A DNA stretch of 64,000 bases. It comes from Combretum micranthum (lineage: Eukaryota; Streptophyta; Magnoliopsida; Myrtales; Combretaceae). This document shows, piece by piece, positions 36,123-47,591 of this stretch. Numbering within the stretch: the first letter of the stretch is position 1; every line of letters begins with the position of its first letter. The stretch spans positions 1 to 64,000 of the forward strand of contig JAMXBD010001358.1 of the NCBI GenBank assembly GCA_024138025.1, read 5' to 3'. Made by a program: the position numbers and the translations under genes. The notes under the pieces are model-generated. The model worked only from the letters and a program-made list of their open reading frames with translations, did no database searches and was not told where the DNA came from.

Positions 36123-38077
36123 AGAACTTTAAGGTCACTTGTGATCTAAACACTTGTGCTAACACAATGCTTACAACAACTTAGCACTGTTTAATGAAGA
36201 AATAAATGTTGGTAGCAAGATGAAATGTAAATTTAAGAAGAAAAGCTATGTAAGTTTTAGTTCACATTATAACTTAAAGAATGTTGATATCGGCTTGTAA
36301 TGTGTTGTTTTTTTCCTTTTTTGAAATTTTTGAACCTTTGAATCTTTTTATAACTTAGCCCAACGGCTAATAGATGTATAACGTCATATCAGCATAGATG
36401 TTAAAAATATCGCCTCAAATCTCTCATGATCAGCTGAACTTTATCTTCAAATAATTTACCATTGGCTTTGCTTGATAATCCTCCATGTGTTACGTTTTGT
36501 TCCTGATATATCTTTTTGAAATTTATCAAGCAAATTCTATATAATAACTGACATTTTTTGAATTAATAAGATCAGTAGATAATCCCACAATTTTAGTGTC
36601 TTACCCTCTATTGATAAATATCTTAATATTCTTCTCTTTTCTTGTTTAGCCCATTACATCTCGATTTAAAAACTCCTAGAAATGTCTTTAAGTCTTGTGA
36701 ATCAATCGTACTTAAGCTTAGACATCAGGTGGGTCTTTTGAAAATTTAATCTAACTTTAGTATCTTTGAAAACTTGTAATAAACATGATGAACTTGCTGA
36801 AAAGTTAACTCAAGTCCCCATGGATTTTAATCCAATTTAGGAGAACAAATGAATACATTACCTAAATGTATTCATCTTTTAGGGTTAGGCCTTTCAATCA
36901 TGTTTAAAAAAAACATTTTAATCACATTCTGATTGATCTATGATTGAATCATAACTTTTTGTCTGATATAACACTACTCTTTAGAGAACACCTTAAATAA
37001 CCTCTATGTGCTTTATGTTTTTTCAATCTGTTAAGTATATCCTCTGGGTAACGCTTTGGATAACCTAGTATTATTCACAATTTATCTTATTTTCTAAATA
37101 ATTTCCTACACATTGAAAAAGTTATTAGTAATTTTTTTACATTTTTGTTATCATCGAAACATATCTAAATAGAATCTAAAACAATGTACATATATACCAC
37201 CTTCGTAATGCAGCACATACCACTTACAAAGATGGAAAGGCCACATGATGAGATATGCATGTTCTATTATGTGGCATTTTATGCTATTTCATACCAATAT
37301 AAACATATGTATATATATTATAATAACTAACAATTAGCAGTTACTTTTCAACTTATTTAAAATTATTTTATGAAATATATATTGAATTTCACTTATACTT
37401 TATTTATAATTATATATCGTGTGACTTTTGTATTTTGTTAATTATACTATTGCATAACATCCTATCATTATATACAATTAGTAAAAAGTAACTAAAAATT
37501 AATAATCAATTCTTTTAAAACTGATTTCTTGTAGTTTAAGAAAAATAATAAACTTAAAAGGTATTTAGCGATGTAGCTTGTAGCATCTCTTTTCTATCAA
37601 ATGCGGTATGATATGACATAATAATAAGGCACTTCCGGAAACTATTATATGACTTTTGTTGTTTCAGTTTGTTCCAATCCAATATCCGTATTGATTGATA
37701 AAAGTTTTTCATTATCTTTTTTTTTTTTTTTAATGGATTGCTTTACGTTATTTTGTGGTGGCAAATAAATGATAGCAATTATCAAAAAGTTTTTGTTTTT
37801 ATCACTCTCGTGTAAAGTTATCCGACCAAACTTGTGTGATTGTTCCTTAGAGGATTTGCTTTTCTTGAGTTTTACACTACCATTTAAATTACATCCAAAG
37901 GGATTATTCTGATTAGATCATGAAGAGCATGTTTTATAGATGATGTTCTTAAGATACTATACCGGAACTTATTTCTATTTGGGGTTGACACATGATATCT
38001 CATTGGGGAAAAGAAAAAAAATGAAAAGAGAATAACGTTACTCTTTGGATTAATAAAATTGAATTAAGTAAAGAATA
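36123..38077. other. Intergenic AT-rich sequence, nothing recognised
   Basis: No ORF above background, no bounded repeat and no RNA gene were found here. Confidence 0.5.
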
Positions 38078-38294
38078 AATGTGTATTTGAACCTTGACAA
38101 AATATATAATTAAATATTTGAATTTTAAAATTAATCAATTTAGCATCTAAAGTTACTTTTCATGTACACTAGCCAATATTATGAAGATATAGTTACTGTG
38201 CATGAAAAATATTTTATGTATTAAATTGATCAATTTTAAAGTTTATGTGCTTAAATATATATTTTGTTAAAGTTTAGGTATATTCACAACATTA
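38078..38294. mobile_element. Fold-back MITE, AATGTnnTATTTGAAC family
   Basis: The left arm (AATGTGTATTTGAACCTTGA) is complementary to the right arm ending GTTTAGGTATATTCACAACATT. Internal AATTGATCAATTT words repeat. Same family as 45881-46127 and 60459-60724. Confidence 0.65.
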
Positions 38295-38529
38295 ACCTTT
38301 AATTAAAAATTATTGCTATTAAGGATTGACACTTTATAACCTCAAAAGAAAGAGGAATTAAGGTAACTCTTTGGAATAAAAATATTGAATAAATTATTTT
38401 TACAGCTCCAAATGCGGACGACATTATTTATGGTTTTATATGATTGTACGTCTAAATGGATTAGTTTTTAAATTGAGAATTTTATCTAGAGTTGACTGGA
38501 TATAATTTTTATGGTGGAATGACTAGGTG

Positions 38530-38952
38530 TAGAGGGGTAAGCAAGTTAAGTTCGGCTAGGCTTTGAAAGGTTTGGGCTTGATTCATTTAATAAAGTAACA
38601 GACTTAAATCAAGTTAGACTTTTAATGAGCCAAAAATATATAGACTTAAACCTAAGCTCTGAGCTTGTTAAGGATATGCGAGACTGAGTTCGGCTTGTTC
38701 TTGTTTATCTAAACGAGTCTAACAAGCTAAGCTGAAATAAGAGCTTATTTAGCTAAATAAGCCTAAGCTCGGCTCATTTACGTAAATAATTATATATATA
38801 ATTATATTAGTAAGATTATATTGATTTATTTAGTAAGCCTATTTGTAAACACAGCTCGCGAGTTTGAAAAAAAATGTAAAACTTAATTCGTTTAATTAAA
38901 TAAGTTGAGTTCGAGTATCCACGAGATCTTATTCGGCTCATGTGGGGTGCTA
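38530..38952. mobile_element. Probable small hAT-like element with GAGTTCG-rich ends
   Basis: TAGAGGGGTAAGCAAGTTAA at the left and TAGCACCCCACATGAGCCG read from the right are weak terminal repeats. The flanking octamers ACTAGGTG and ACCAGATC match at 5 of 8. The interior is rich in AAGCTCGGCT/GAGTTCG words like 24127 and 63066. Confidence 0.45.
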
Positions 38953-40089
38953 ACCAGATCAATCAACGCACGGCCCAACTAGGTCATTGGGTGAGTCATC
39001 TGCCACTTCTCAATTCGTTTTAAAATTATATATAATATATAACGCGTTATTTAATAGGAATAGCATAGTAAATATTATTAACTAATAAAAAAAAAAGATG
39101 GTAGTATGCCACCTTGTTCCCTTGGGAGAGTGATTGATTGGACCGGATACCCTTTATCTTCCCTGGCGTTACTTGTCATCTACATATCTGTCTGACTCTC
39201 TCACATTTGTCTAATTACCAAACTGCCCCATTGATGTAGTTTTTTTTTTTTTTTTCCTTCTTAATATTATTGCGATCACAATCATGAAACCAATGAGGTA
39301 ATAATAAAACAAAAGGTTATATAATTTTTATTTTCATATATTTTAAATCGAGAGTGTCATATGAGTTATATTTATTGTTGCATGAATATATTGACAAGTT
39401 TCAATTGTTGGAAATTTTTGTTAATATTTTAATAAAAAAATATATGTGAAAACTTATTTCAATTATCAAAATGTTTAAAACCAAACTTTATATACTTAAT
39501 TGAACTTTCATGAAAATTTAAGTATAATTTCTGACATTATGCCTTTCAAATTTTAATAATCTATACCTATAAAAAGAAAAAGAGTAAAAGATTACAAGCC
39601 TAAAAGGTTTTATCTATCTTTTAGTAAATTATAACAATAGATAAAAACATATTGATATTTTAAGTGATTAAAAAATAATTTAAATATTTCATAAAATGGG
39701 TTAAATAAATTATAAATATTTTAAATGATTGAAAAAATATCAATATTTTAAGTAAATAAAAAAATAGCAAAATGAATCTCTTTTTCTTATCACTTATATT
39801 ATATTGATTACTTTTTTATCTATTTAAAATTTTAATCTCTTATTTGATCTCTATTATTAAAAATTGAGCGCTTTTTTTTTATTTTTATCTTTTTTTTTTT
39901 TTTAAATCAGTAGAGACTTCCTATTGTGAAAAGGCTTTATACATGACCATCTTATTCTCAGGCACTCCTAGCGGGAATATCCAATCCAAGAATCAAATTG
40001 TACTTGTTGGACAAGGGCAGCATGGTCAACTTCAAAACTTCTCATACGCAGAAACAGGATCTACTCTCCATCATAGCAAATAAACAAAT

Positions 40090-40105
40090 CCAATATTATA
40101 TATAA
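40090..40105 (+). promoter_or_regulatory. Putative CCAAT and TATA box of the homeobox gene
   Basis: CCAAT at 40090-40094 and TATATATAA at 40097-40105. A start near 40130 would give a leader of about 440 bases. The start site itself is inferred. Confidence 0.5.
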
Positions 40106-40191
40106 TAGTATACCAATAACAACAGTAAAAATAAATAAATAAATGAAATAATAAATAAATCATCTCATCAATAAGTCTTCCCTTCTCTTCC

Positions 40192-40356
40192 ATGACAAAC
40201 ACAAACGACCCATCCTTCTCCTTCTCTCCCTCCTCTGCCGCCATTCCCTCTCCATCTCTCCCTCTCCCTCTCCCTCTCCCTCTCTATCTCTTTCTGGCAA
40301 TTCACCACTCATTTTTTCACACACGAGAACTTGTTCTGAGTGATGGGTGTGGGTAG
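40192..40356 (+). CDS. Upstream ORF (54 codons) overlapping the conserved uORF
   Basis: ATG at 40192 (weak context, T at -3) opens a Ser/Pro/Leu-rich frame through the CCCTCT repeats. It ends at TAG 40354-40356, overlapping the next uORF by 14 bases in another frame. It is in the transcript only if transcription starts upstream of it. Its peptide looks like translated pyrimidine repeat, so any effect would come from occupying ribosomes rather than from its sequence. Confidence 0.35.
   Translation: MTNTNDPSFSFSPSSAAIPSPSLPLPLPLPLYLFLAIHHSFFHTRELVLSDGCG
40245..40290 (+). repeat. CCCTCT-rich pyrimidine tract in the 5' leader
   Basis: About seven CCCTCT-type hexamers. CT-rich leaders are common in plant genes of this kind. 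Confidence 0.85.
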
Positions 40357-40423
40357 CCGTTGTTCACATACTTCTCACATCACCGAGATCATCATCACTA
40401 GCTTCTTTCGCCATAAGCCTTAA
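40343..40423 (+). CDS. CPuORF33: Conserved-peptide upstream ORF of AtHB1 type (CPuORF33), 26 residues
   Basis: ATG GGT GTG GGT opens a 26-codon ORF ending TAA at 40421-40423. The peptide starts MGVGSRCSHTSH and ends TSFFRHKP. The start context is strong (G at -3, G at +4). From memory, Arabidopsis AtHB1 (HAT5) carries a conserved-peptide uORF, CPuORF33, whose nascent peptide represses translation of the main frame. This ORF has the right place, length and, as far as I recall, sequence. It lies 145 bases before the main ATG, which has a weak -3 base, so scanning ribosomes should meet the uORF first. It is expected to act in cis in the ribosome exit tunnel and to limit HD-Zip protein output. 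The peptide match should be confirmed by alignment. Confidence 0.85.
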   Translation: MGVGSRCSHTSHITEIIITSFFRHKP

Positions 40424-40479
40424 GAGACCAGACTTAAAAGGAGGAGGAATAATAAAAAAAAAAAATTACAAAGAATCTC

Positions 40480-40518
40480 ATGCTTTTTTTCATCAACTTT
40501 TCAAGAGATATTATGTAA
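40480..40518 (+). CDS. Short leader uORF (12 codons) ending in a minimal AUG-UAA
   Basis: ATG at 40480 (weak context) reads MLFFINFSRDIM then TAA. Its last sense codon and stop are ATGTAA (40513-40518) with A at -3, so this is also a minimal start-stop uORF, 50 bases before the main ATG. Minimal AUG-UAA uORFs stall ribosomes in some plant genes (the boron-responsive NIP5;1 leader is the known case). A role here is inference. Confidence 0.45.
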   Translation: MLFFINFSRDIM

Positions 40519-40568
40519 ACTGAACACAACATCTTGTGTAATTAAGAACCCAGATTTCTGATTTTCCT

Positions 40569-42772
40569 ATGGCGGGCAGTGGTGGTGGTGGTGGTGGTGG
40601 TGGACGTGGAGGATATAATGAAGCTTTGCCTTCTCTGCTTCAAAACCAAAGAGTCTCTTCCTCTTGTGATCACTTCTTCATTTCTAAGTCTCCTCCACCT
40701 TCTTTTCTAGGTAATTTTCTCTATGCCTCTGTCTATGATTTATGTTTTTGGATGATTATGTTTATATGCTATCATGTGTAAACACAAAATAAAAACAACA
40801 TGTTTGGCTCGTTGGTGACGGCATGCTGCTGCAGATACAGATGTAGATGAAAATCAGACAATCCAATAGTACCTGATTTATTTATGTTATTTCTATGACT
40901 AAGAGAACAGGTAAAATAAGAGAGTGATAAAGACCCAGCTTAAATATTCTAGTTAGAAGCACAAATAATTTCGTGCAATTTCTATATAGGATTGTGGAAT
41001 CATATGTTTGGAAATGGAGAAGATTACTGAATTACCAAAATGAGCTAATGCATTTGATGAAATGAGTACTTGATCCGACTGAAATTACCAATTCCGGAGC
41101 TCTAATCCTCTCTAGTTTGATGATCATTTTATCACAAGTCACAACACTAACCTCTTTTTATTCACATAAAGCGCGTCGATGCATGGTGTATCCACATGAT
41201 ATTCATGATAAAGCCATACGTCTATAATATATAAAACCATAAACAAAGATTCTCAAAAGTGTGTCGATTAATCATATAAAAGTGCTGATTTGTAAATAAT
41301 TGATGGCACTTTGGTGTATGTGGTTTGTTGAAGCGTGTAGGAATGTCCTCTTTTATGAGAATTTTATTTTATTTTTGTAAAGAACGTGTAAATGTAAGCT
41401 TGAATTTATGGATTCATGAGACAAGTAACTTTCACTGAAGAATAAATTACTTATGTTCTATAGAATCTTTTGATACGGTTTCTTTCTTTTTGAAGTTCCA
41501 TCAACAAATAATTTGCAAATTGAATATGTTCTGTTTTTGTTTAATTCTTTGTTGCAACCCGGCAATGTCTTGTAGAAACTAAATGTTATTTAGCCTATTA
41601 CTTGGAATTGTTTTGGAGTTTGAATTCTGAATTCCATTTGAAGAGTAGCAGCAGGCTGTTCTTTTCTTAATTGGTGAAAAAATTCTTATGTAAGAATTGG
41701 ACAATTGCTAAGCCAAAGTGAAATTCATGCTAATCTTAAGATGTTTACAAATAAGTGGGAATTAACAGTAACTGTAAGTTGTATGAATGAAAATAAATGT
41801 ATGTTTGGTTGGATTTCTGTAAGATCGACTTGGCCGTGGTATTTTAATGATCTGGATTCTACTGTTCAATTCAGGTTCCACATCCATCTTAAGCTTTGAA
41901 GATGTTCGTGGAGGAAATGGATCGAAAAGACCATTTTATCAATCATTCGGCGATGAAAATGGAGAGGATGACCTAGATGACTACTTTCATCAACCAGAAA
42001 AGAAGAGAAGGCTAACAGCAGATCAGATCCAGTTTCTTGAGAAGAGTTTTGAAGTGGAGAACAAGCTTGAGCCAGAACGAAAACTCCAGCTTGCAAAGGA
42101 CTTAGGATTGCAGCCTAGGCAGATCGCAATATGGTTTCAGAACCGTCGTGCACGGTGGAAGACAAAGCAGTTGGAGAAGGACTTCGAAGCTCTACAAGAT
42201 AAGTATAACAGCATAAAGGCTGATTACGACACGCTTTTAAAAGAGACGGACGAATTGAAATCCGAGGTACATGGTTTGATATCTTGATTGATCATTCTAG
42301 TAGAAACTTGCTTTCGACTTTGTCATTCTCTGTACTGATTTGCTAACTGTTGCCATCCTAGCAGGTTCTTGCTCTCAATGAGAAGCTGCTTCTTAAGGCG
42401 ACGGAAAGTTCTGAATATTCCAACACTTCATCGCTAGGAGTGTCAGGTCCTATTGCAGGTGCAAGTTCTGATGATGAATTGCAGATCAAAGCTTCGATTA
42501 TCGGCTATAAACAGGATGATCTTTACTCTGCAAGGAGCGATATACTTGATTGTGAGAGTCCACACTATACTGATGGAAATCGTTCGTATTTTTTCGAACC
42601 TGACCACTCAGACCTGTCTCAAGATGAAGAAGATAACGTGAGCAGGGCCCTTATACCACCGCCACTCATGTTCCCAAAACTCGAAAGCACCAATTACCTC
42701 GACCCACCAGCAAGCTCGTGTAATTTTGGATCGACTTCCGAAGACCATGCCTTTTGGTCTTGGGCGAATTGA
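40569..42772 (+). CDS. HAT5: HD-Zip class I homeobox transcription factor, HAT5/ATHB-1-like (313 aa, 3 exons)
   Basis: Coding exons are 40569-40710, 41875-42266 and 42365-42772 (GT-AG introns, phases 1 and 0). The product is a nuclear DNA-binding protein that dimerises on pseudopalindromic AAT-type sites. Residues 1-15 are a Gly-rich start (GGT repeats), and LLQNQR and SFLGS resemble other HAT5-type N-termini. FEDVRGG is near 56. The homeodomain spans about 88-146, with [28 protein letters not shown] and helix-3 [13 protein letters not shown] (W134, F135, Q136, N137 intact). The leucine zipper follows directly with heptad positions L147, L154, I161, L168, L175, L182. The C-terminus is acidic and ends HAFWSWAN, an aromatic activation-type tail of the class. 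The length is usual for the family. The start is the first ATG in frame with these features. The uORFs in the leader suggest translational repression. No break or missing residue was found. Confidence 0.95.
40711..41874 (+). other. Intron 1 (1164 bp) of the HD-Zip gene
   Basis: The donor is CTAG|GTAATT and the acceptor TTCAATTCAG|GTTCC. It interrupts the Gly48 codon (phase 1), between the N-terminal region and the homeodomain exon. The ORFs 40569-40781 and 41705-41899 are read-through artefacts of this intron. Confidence 0.9.
42267..42364 (+). other. Intron 2 (98 bp) with NAGNAG tandem acceptor
   Basis: The donor is TCCGAG|GTACAT. The 3' end is TAGCAG (42359-42364), giving two possible acceptors three bases apart. 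The intron cuts the leucine zipper between Glu178 and Val179. Confidence 0.88.
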
Positions 42773-43000
42773 TGTGATGATGCCTGCCTTATTTTGGGAT
42801 TTCCATTTTTTTTTTGTGCCATTTAGTGATGGTTCTCTTCCTCTTTGAAGCTTGAAGTGGTAGCTTCTGCAATGTAGTTGTAATTCCTTTGTGTTTTTCC
42901 AAGTTACTTGCTATGTTTTGTACCTGTGACTGTAACTAAATAATGTACTTAATCTATGAGAAGTGCCTTTAGCATGTTAGACCTGTAAAATTCCTTGTAA
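42773..43000 (+). other. Probable 3' untranslated region of the HD-Zip gene
   Basis: It follows the TGA at 42770-42772 and contains T-rich and TTGTAA-type elements (about 42880) and AAATAATG (about 42937) that could direct polyadenylation. The end point is approximate. Confidence 0.5.
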
Positions 43001-43279
43001 TGTTGTTGGCCTCCCATAAATTGGAATGTTCAGAAAAATTTATCATAGTCCTTTTTATCAAAATCCCTATGTACGGGATGACACACACAAATCAAGCAGA
43101 AATTCGATTGGGACAAGGTTTTCTCTGCAAGTGTAATTTGAGCACAGTCAAAACACTTATGATATTTCAACTCTATAGTTGTAAGTGTTTTTGAGCTCTC
43201 ATCCCAAACATAGAAGAAGAATTAGCCTGAAGATTGTTTGATCATTGAGATTTACAAGAAGATACTTCAATAGAAGAAG

Positions 43280-44195
43280 CATGGTTGTCAAACTCGAGTT
43301 TCTACCTAAAATTGCTAAGGGATCTATAGAATTGGAATATAAAATCGAAACGTAGAATCATAAGATTATATGACTAATGTAAATTTACTTGCAAAAACCA
43401 TCGATGTACTTACTAAAGTAAAAAAAAATTTAAATAAATTATAAAAATAAAAAATTTAGTATTAAATTAGTTACATACAATCAAAAATTAAGTTTTACTA
43501 ATCATAATTCATACACTGTTATTAATATATTTAGTGCAATTTTATAATTAAAATGATTATTTTTATTTAATGATGATTCATAATCTACAATTATTAATGT
43601 GTATTGCAAATCATTTAAATTATCATGTGTGAGTAGCTAGTTTTGTGCAGTAATGAACATTTTCATGTTCACTATATATTTGCACAAAAAATCATTGCAT
43701 TTACGACAAATAAATTATATATAGAAAATTATTAAAAAAAGAAAAAAATATAGCACTATATCTTAGTTTAATTTTCATTCAAAATGTTCAAAATATATCT
43801 GAGTATGTAACCTAAAAGAAAATAACTCTCTGAAAAATACAAAAAAAAAAAGAAATAAAAGGAAAAAATATTAAAAAAAAGTTAAAATTAAGTTAGATTA
43901 AGATGAATATCAAGAATCAACCCAAAAAACCCTAAATTTAAATATATTAAATTGATTGCATTTATAAAGTTCAAATAAAAAAATATAAAATTACAACTTT
44001 ATAATTTTACTACTATTTTACTTACGATTCTACTACCGATTCTACCACCGATTCTATTGATTCTACTTTAGATTCTATGATTTTACTTACTAGTTTACTC
44101 AGAAAATGATTCTATATACGAGTTGAATCGAAATCTAAACACCAACTCGTAAACTCGTAGAAACGTATGAATAACTCGCGAGTTTGACAATCATG
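43280..44195. mobile_element. Non-autonomous TIR element (about 916 bp)
   Basis: CATGGTTGTCAAACTCGAGT at the left pairs with CATGATTGTCAAACTCGCGAGT-type sequence read from the right (44195). Near the right end GATTCTAC/CCGATTCTA words repeat. The flanking duplication is not clear. The core is AT-rich without transposase. Confidence 0.65.
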
Positions 44196-44567
44196 GAGAG
44201 GAGACATTAATTTGAGCATCTTTATTGCCTATATAGTGACCTATGGATTGTAATGGCATCACAATTTGACTGCTTGAGCGGTTCAAAAGCGGACCGCATT
44301 CACTTTTATTCACGAGTCATCCTTGCTATAATTGGAAAGGTTCCAACTAGTGTGTTGCTTAAGCTCCCAATGCTATACGTGTTTGGTAGTAAAAAAAGTA
44401 GTACTAGTTGATATAGACCTGAAAGTAACATATGTTATTACTAATTTGGTTTTACGGAATGGCATGAAGTAGTAGTGGAATTGTTATTATTTAAAGGGTT
44501 GGGATAAATAAAAAGTATGATTTAGTTTGAGTGAAAAATTATAGGATTAGATCAATAAGGGATTTAT

Positions 44568-44744
44568 GTTGTGTTTGGCAATTTTTAGGGAAGTGAAAAG
44601 TTATGGAAAGTTTTAAAGAGAATTTTCTACAACTTCCTCTTTAATTTTAGAAAGAAAATTTTTAGGCTTCAAAGTGGAATGTTTTTACCCACTTCCACTA
44701 CTTTCATCAACTTTCCACTTTTTCTTTAAATACCCAAACAACAC
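44568..44744. mobile_element. Fold-back MITE (about 177 bp)
   Basis: GTTGTGTTTGGCAATTTTTA at the left is complementary to the right arm ending AAATACCCAAACAACAC. Pairing continues through the GAAAAGTTATGGAAAG / AGTGGAAAGTTGATGAAAG arms, about 43 bp. Confidence 0.65.
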
Positions 44745-45880
44745 TTTTTTCCTTTTATTTCCATAGCTTTCCATTGGCTTTTACCGTTTTCCATGTATCC
44801 AACCACGCAATTACACTTACTTGAATAGCCAATAGCCCTAAAAAATCAATCCTAGTTTAAGCCATAGCCTCACATAATAATCCTACATTATTGGACTACA
44901 TTTCATTTCGAAAAGACCCATTTACCCACCAATCAAGCCTTTGGACTAACCAAATGACCTTCAATGACCAAAGGTTGCAACCTAGCATGTGAATAACCCA
45001 TGCCACATCTTGGTTGCACAATTTAATACACGAACGGTCACATAACATAGCATAATTGGACTCGTGCAACATAAGCATCACTTGCATCCACTACGCTTTA
45101 GGACATGATCTGAGTTAGGTTGTTGTAGGTCGAGTAATCTCATGCTTAGAAAACAATTGAGTGGTTAGATGGTTTAGAGGGTCAAAGGGCATGGGTCAAA
45201 TGCCAAAACAAGGATATTCAATAGGCTGAGTGGTTCGATTAAGCACAATCAATGACTTGGTTAATGAGTTCGGTTGGGTTAGCTAAAAATATATGGATAG
45301 ACATAAAAAAACTAAATAAAATGAACAAAAGAATAGTCATTCTTACATGGGAAAAGCACTATGGTCCGGTAATTAACTTTAATGAGATTGGTTTCGTCAA
45401 CTATTTAATAACCTATATTCATATACAATCCCGAAGGTATTAACGATATTATAAATAAATAGTGATTTATTAAAAGGTAGAAATGTCTAATTTAAAAATA
45501 TAAATATGATACTAATTAGTAAATTTAAAAGGGTAAAACCACTACCTTATTTCCTTCCCATAATGGAATCATATGTGTTGTTAAAATCTTGTTTTCAGTT
45601 GTTGAATTGACATTTAAGAATAAAAGTAAAACGGAGCCTTGCTAGTGGAAGCCACTGGGATGATAGAAGTTGACCAGCACATGCACAGATTAGTTCAGTG
45701 CAAACTTTGCATTGCTTTAGCTTTCGCTTTCGCTTTCCCAGTTTCCGTTCCTCTCTCCTTTCCTTTTAAGCCCATAATGACGGCTCACCAAATCTTTGAC
45801 CTAAGAGGCAGCCCGATGGCCACAAAACAAGAACATAATTTTATCGCAGTTGAATATGATGTGAGCCAGTTTCATCAAAA
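44745..45880. other. Intergenic, no gene accepted
   Basis: It contains ORF 45639-45884 (81 codons, Ala/Phe-rich middle from CTTTCG repeats) and ORF 44896-45087. Neither has a recognisable domain, promoter or homologue known to me. Confidence 0.45.
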
Positions 45881-46127
45881 TTAATGCAGAATATAGCATT
45901 TTTCTTAAACTTTGGCTAAATATGTACAATTAAGTAGTTAAACTTTAAAATTAATTAATTTAATACTTAAAAGAAGTTGAAGGAGGTACTATTACCATAT
46001 ACAAAAAGTACTTTCAGGTATTAAATTGACAATTTTAAAATTTAGATACTAAATTGATAAATTTCAAAATTCAAGTAGATATTTATATATTTTATGAAAA
46101 TTCAAGTACCATTTGCAATACTAATAA
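45881..46127. mobile_element. Fold-back MITE, same family as 38078 and 60459
   Basis: Left TTAATGCAGAATATAGCATT with AAACTTTGGCTAAATATG is complementary to right TTTTATGAAAATTCAAGTACC with ATTTGCAATACTAA. Internal AAATTGATAAATTT-type words are present. Confidence 0.55.
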
Positions 46128-46217
46128 TCTACTTATTATGTATTATATCTGGATGATATTACTAAAAGTAGATAGTTGATGGACTAACCTATCTTTTGCT
46201 CTCTGTGATAGGGTATT

Positions 46218-47591
46218 TGAAATATCCTAAAAATGTTTTAAAATTAATAAATTAAATGGAGTGGTAGTTTAGTAAATAATTAGACTTTAAGAAGGGCAGT
46301 ATAGTGTTTCCCCCATGCATCACTCGTGTACCTCTCCATGTACATTTTTGTGACCTATTTTCTCTACCTAAGTGATACCTAACCCTATGCCTCTTTGTAT
46401 ACTAGTTTATACATGTTATAACACCTTGAAAATCATTCTTTTCTAGCGAAAACATGGCTATATTTGCTAATTCTTCTTTTTCCACAAACTAAGAATATTT
46501 GAAGGTTTTGGATCTAAGTTGTAATAGTGGAGAAATGTGAGTGATACTAGTGTAATGAGAGTTTAAGTAAGATAAATAGAAGAACTAAATAATTTAATTG
46601 TGTATAAACCAGGTAGTGGATACTGGATAGGAACGGAACTATTTCTAGCTACATGTACTACTTTGTTTGTTGCTTATGATTCTTAGGTTAGAACTCAAAT
46701 TTACTAATTGAATATCCACTCATTAAACTTGAGTGTTTCATGCGCTTGGCCATAGTTAGTGGATCAAGAGTACCCGTGATACTAATGTGACACCACGATG
46801 ATCCTTATGTGATACTGTCCCTAGTGGAGTCTTATCTGGAGATAATTACAGGTAGATTTAAGATTTGACTCATGGACTCTTAGATGTTGGCGAGTACCCA
46901 ACATCATATATATATATATATATATATGTATTGTATATATAAGGTGTTGTCGATATATTGCAAAGCTTAAAATCAAAAGATAATAATTGAAATGTTTGCT
47001 GCATTAGAATTTAGATTGTGTGTGGTTTATTTGTGTATGCTCATGCGATTGTGTTTGTGGTGATACTGTACTAGGCTCTAGCTCACTCTTTTTCTTGTTT
47101 TCCAAGATCAGGTAGCAATCCTTATATATTTGATCTCTCGGGATATGACGTGGTTGTGGACTATAAAGATGACTTTAATGATGACAACTATCAGCTGACG
47201 AATAGACTAGACTAGTTATTTGTTTTGGAGATAGGACTCCCCAACTATATCTTTTATGTGATTGAAGTGTAGTATGTGTATTATGTCATCCTCTATGTTG
47301 GTTTAAGGTATGAACCCTTTTATGTTTAGTAATGGTTGTTTATATTTTTGGTAGACTCATTGAACCATCCCTTAATGATGTTAGTATTAGTGTGAATCTT
47401 AACTTATCAGTTGTAAGCATATTTGAAACTTATCTTTGTTGGTGTAACTTGTTATAAATATATGTGTGATATCAAGTTACTGAGTTAAACGTAAATCATG
47501 TTGGATGTTAGTAATATTTGAACTTTAGCAGGTCTACGTTTATAAATAGACACATGGTAGGGTATAAAAAACCTATACTTAGGGCGTTACA
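46218..47591 (+). mobile_element. Ty3/gypsy-type solo LTR (1374 bp)
   Basis: It starts TGAAATATCCTAAAAATG and ends TTAGGGCGTTACA. The pentamers GTATT (46213-46217) and ATATT (47592-47596) are a 4-of-5 target duplication. No primer site or coding sequence adjoins it. It contains a (TA)n run at about 46904-46926. Confidence 0.7.

Noticed and set aside
40569..40781. 70-codon ORF as a separate glycine-rich gene
   Set aside because: It is exon 1 of the HD-Zip gene reading through the GTAATT donor into intron 1.
45639..45884. 81-codon ORF as a small protein gene
   Set aside because: The Ala/Phe-rich middle comes from CTTTCG repeats. No recognisable homologue, TATA or splice context is seen.
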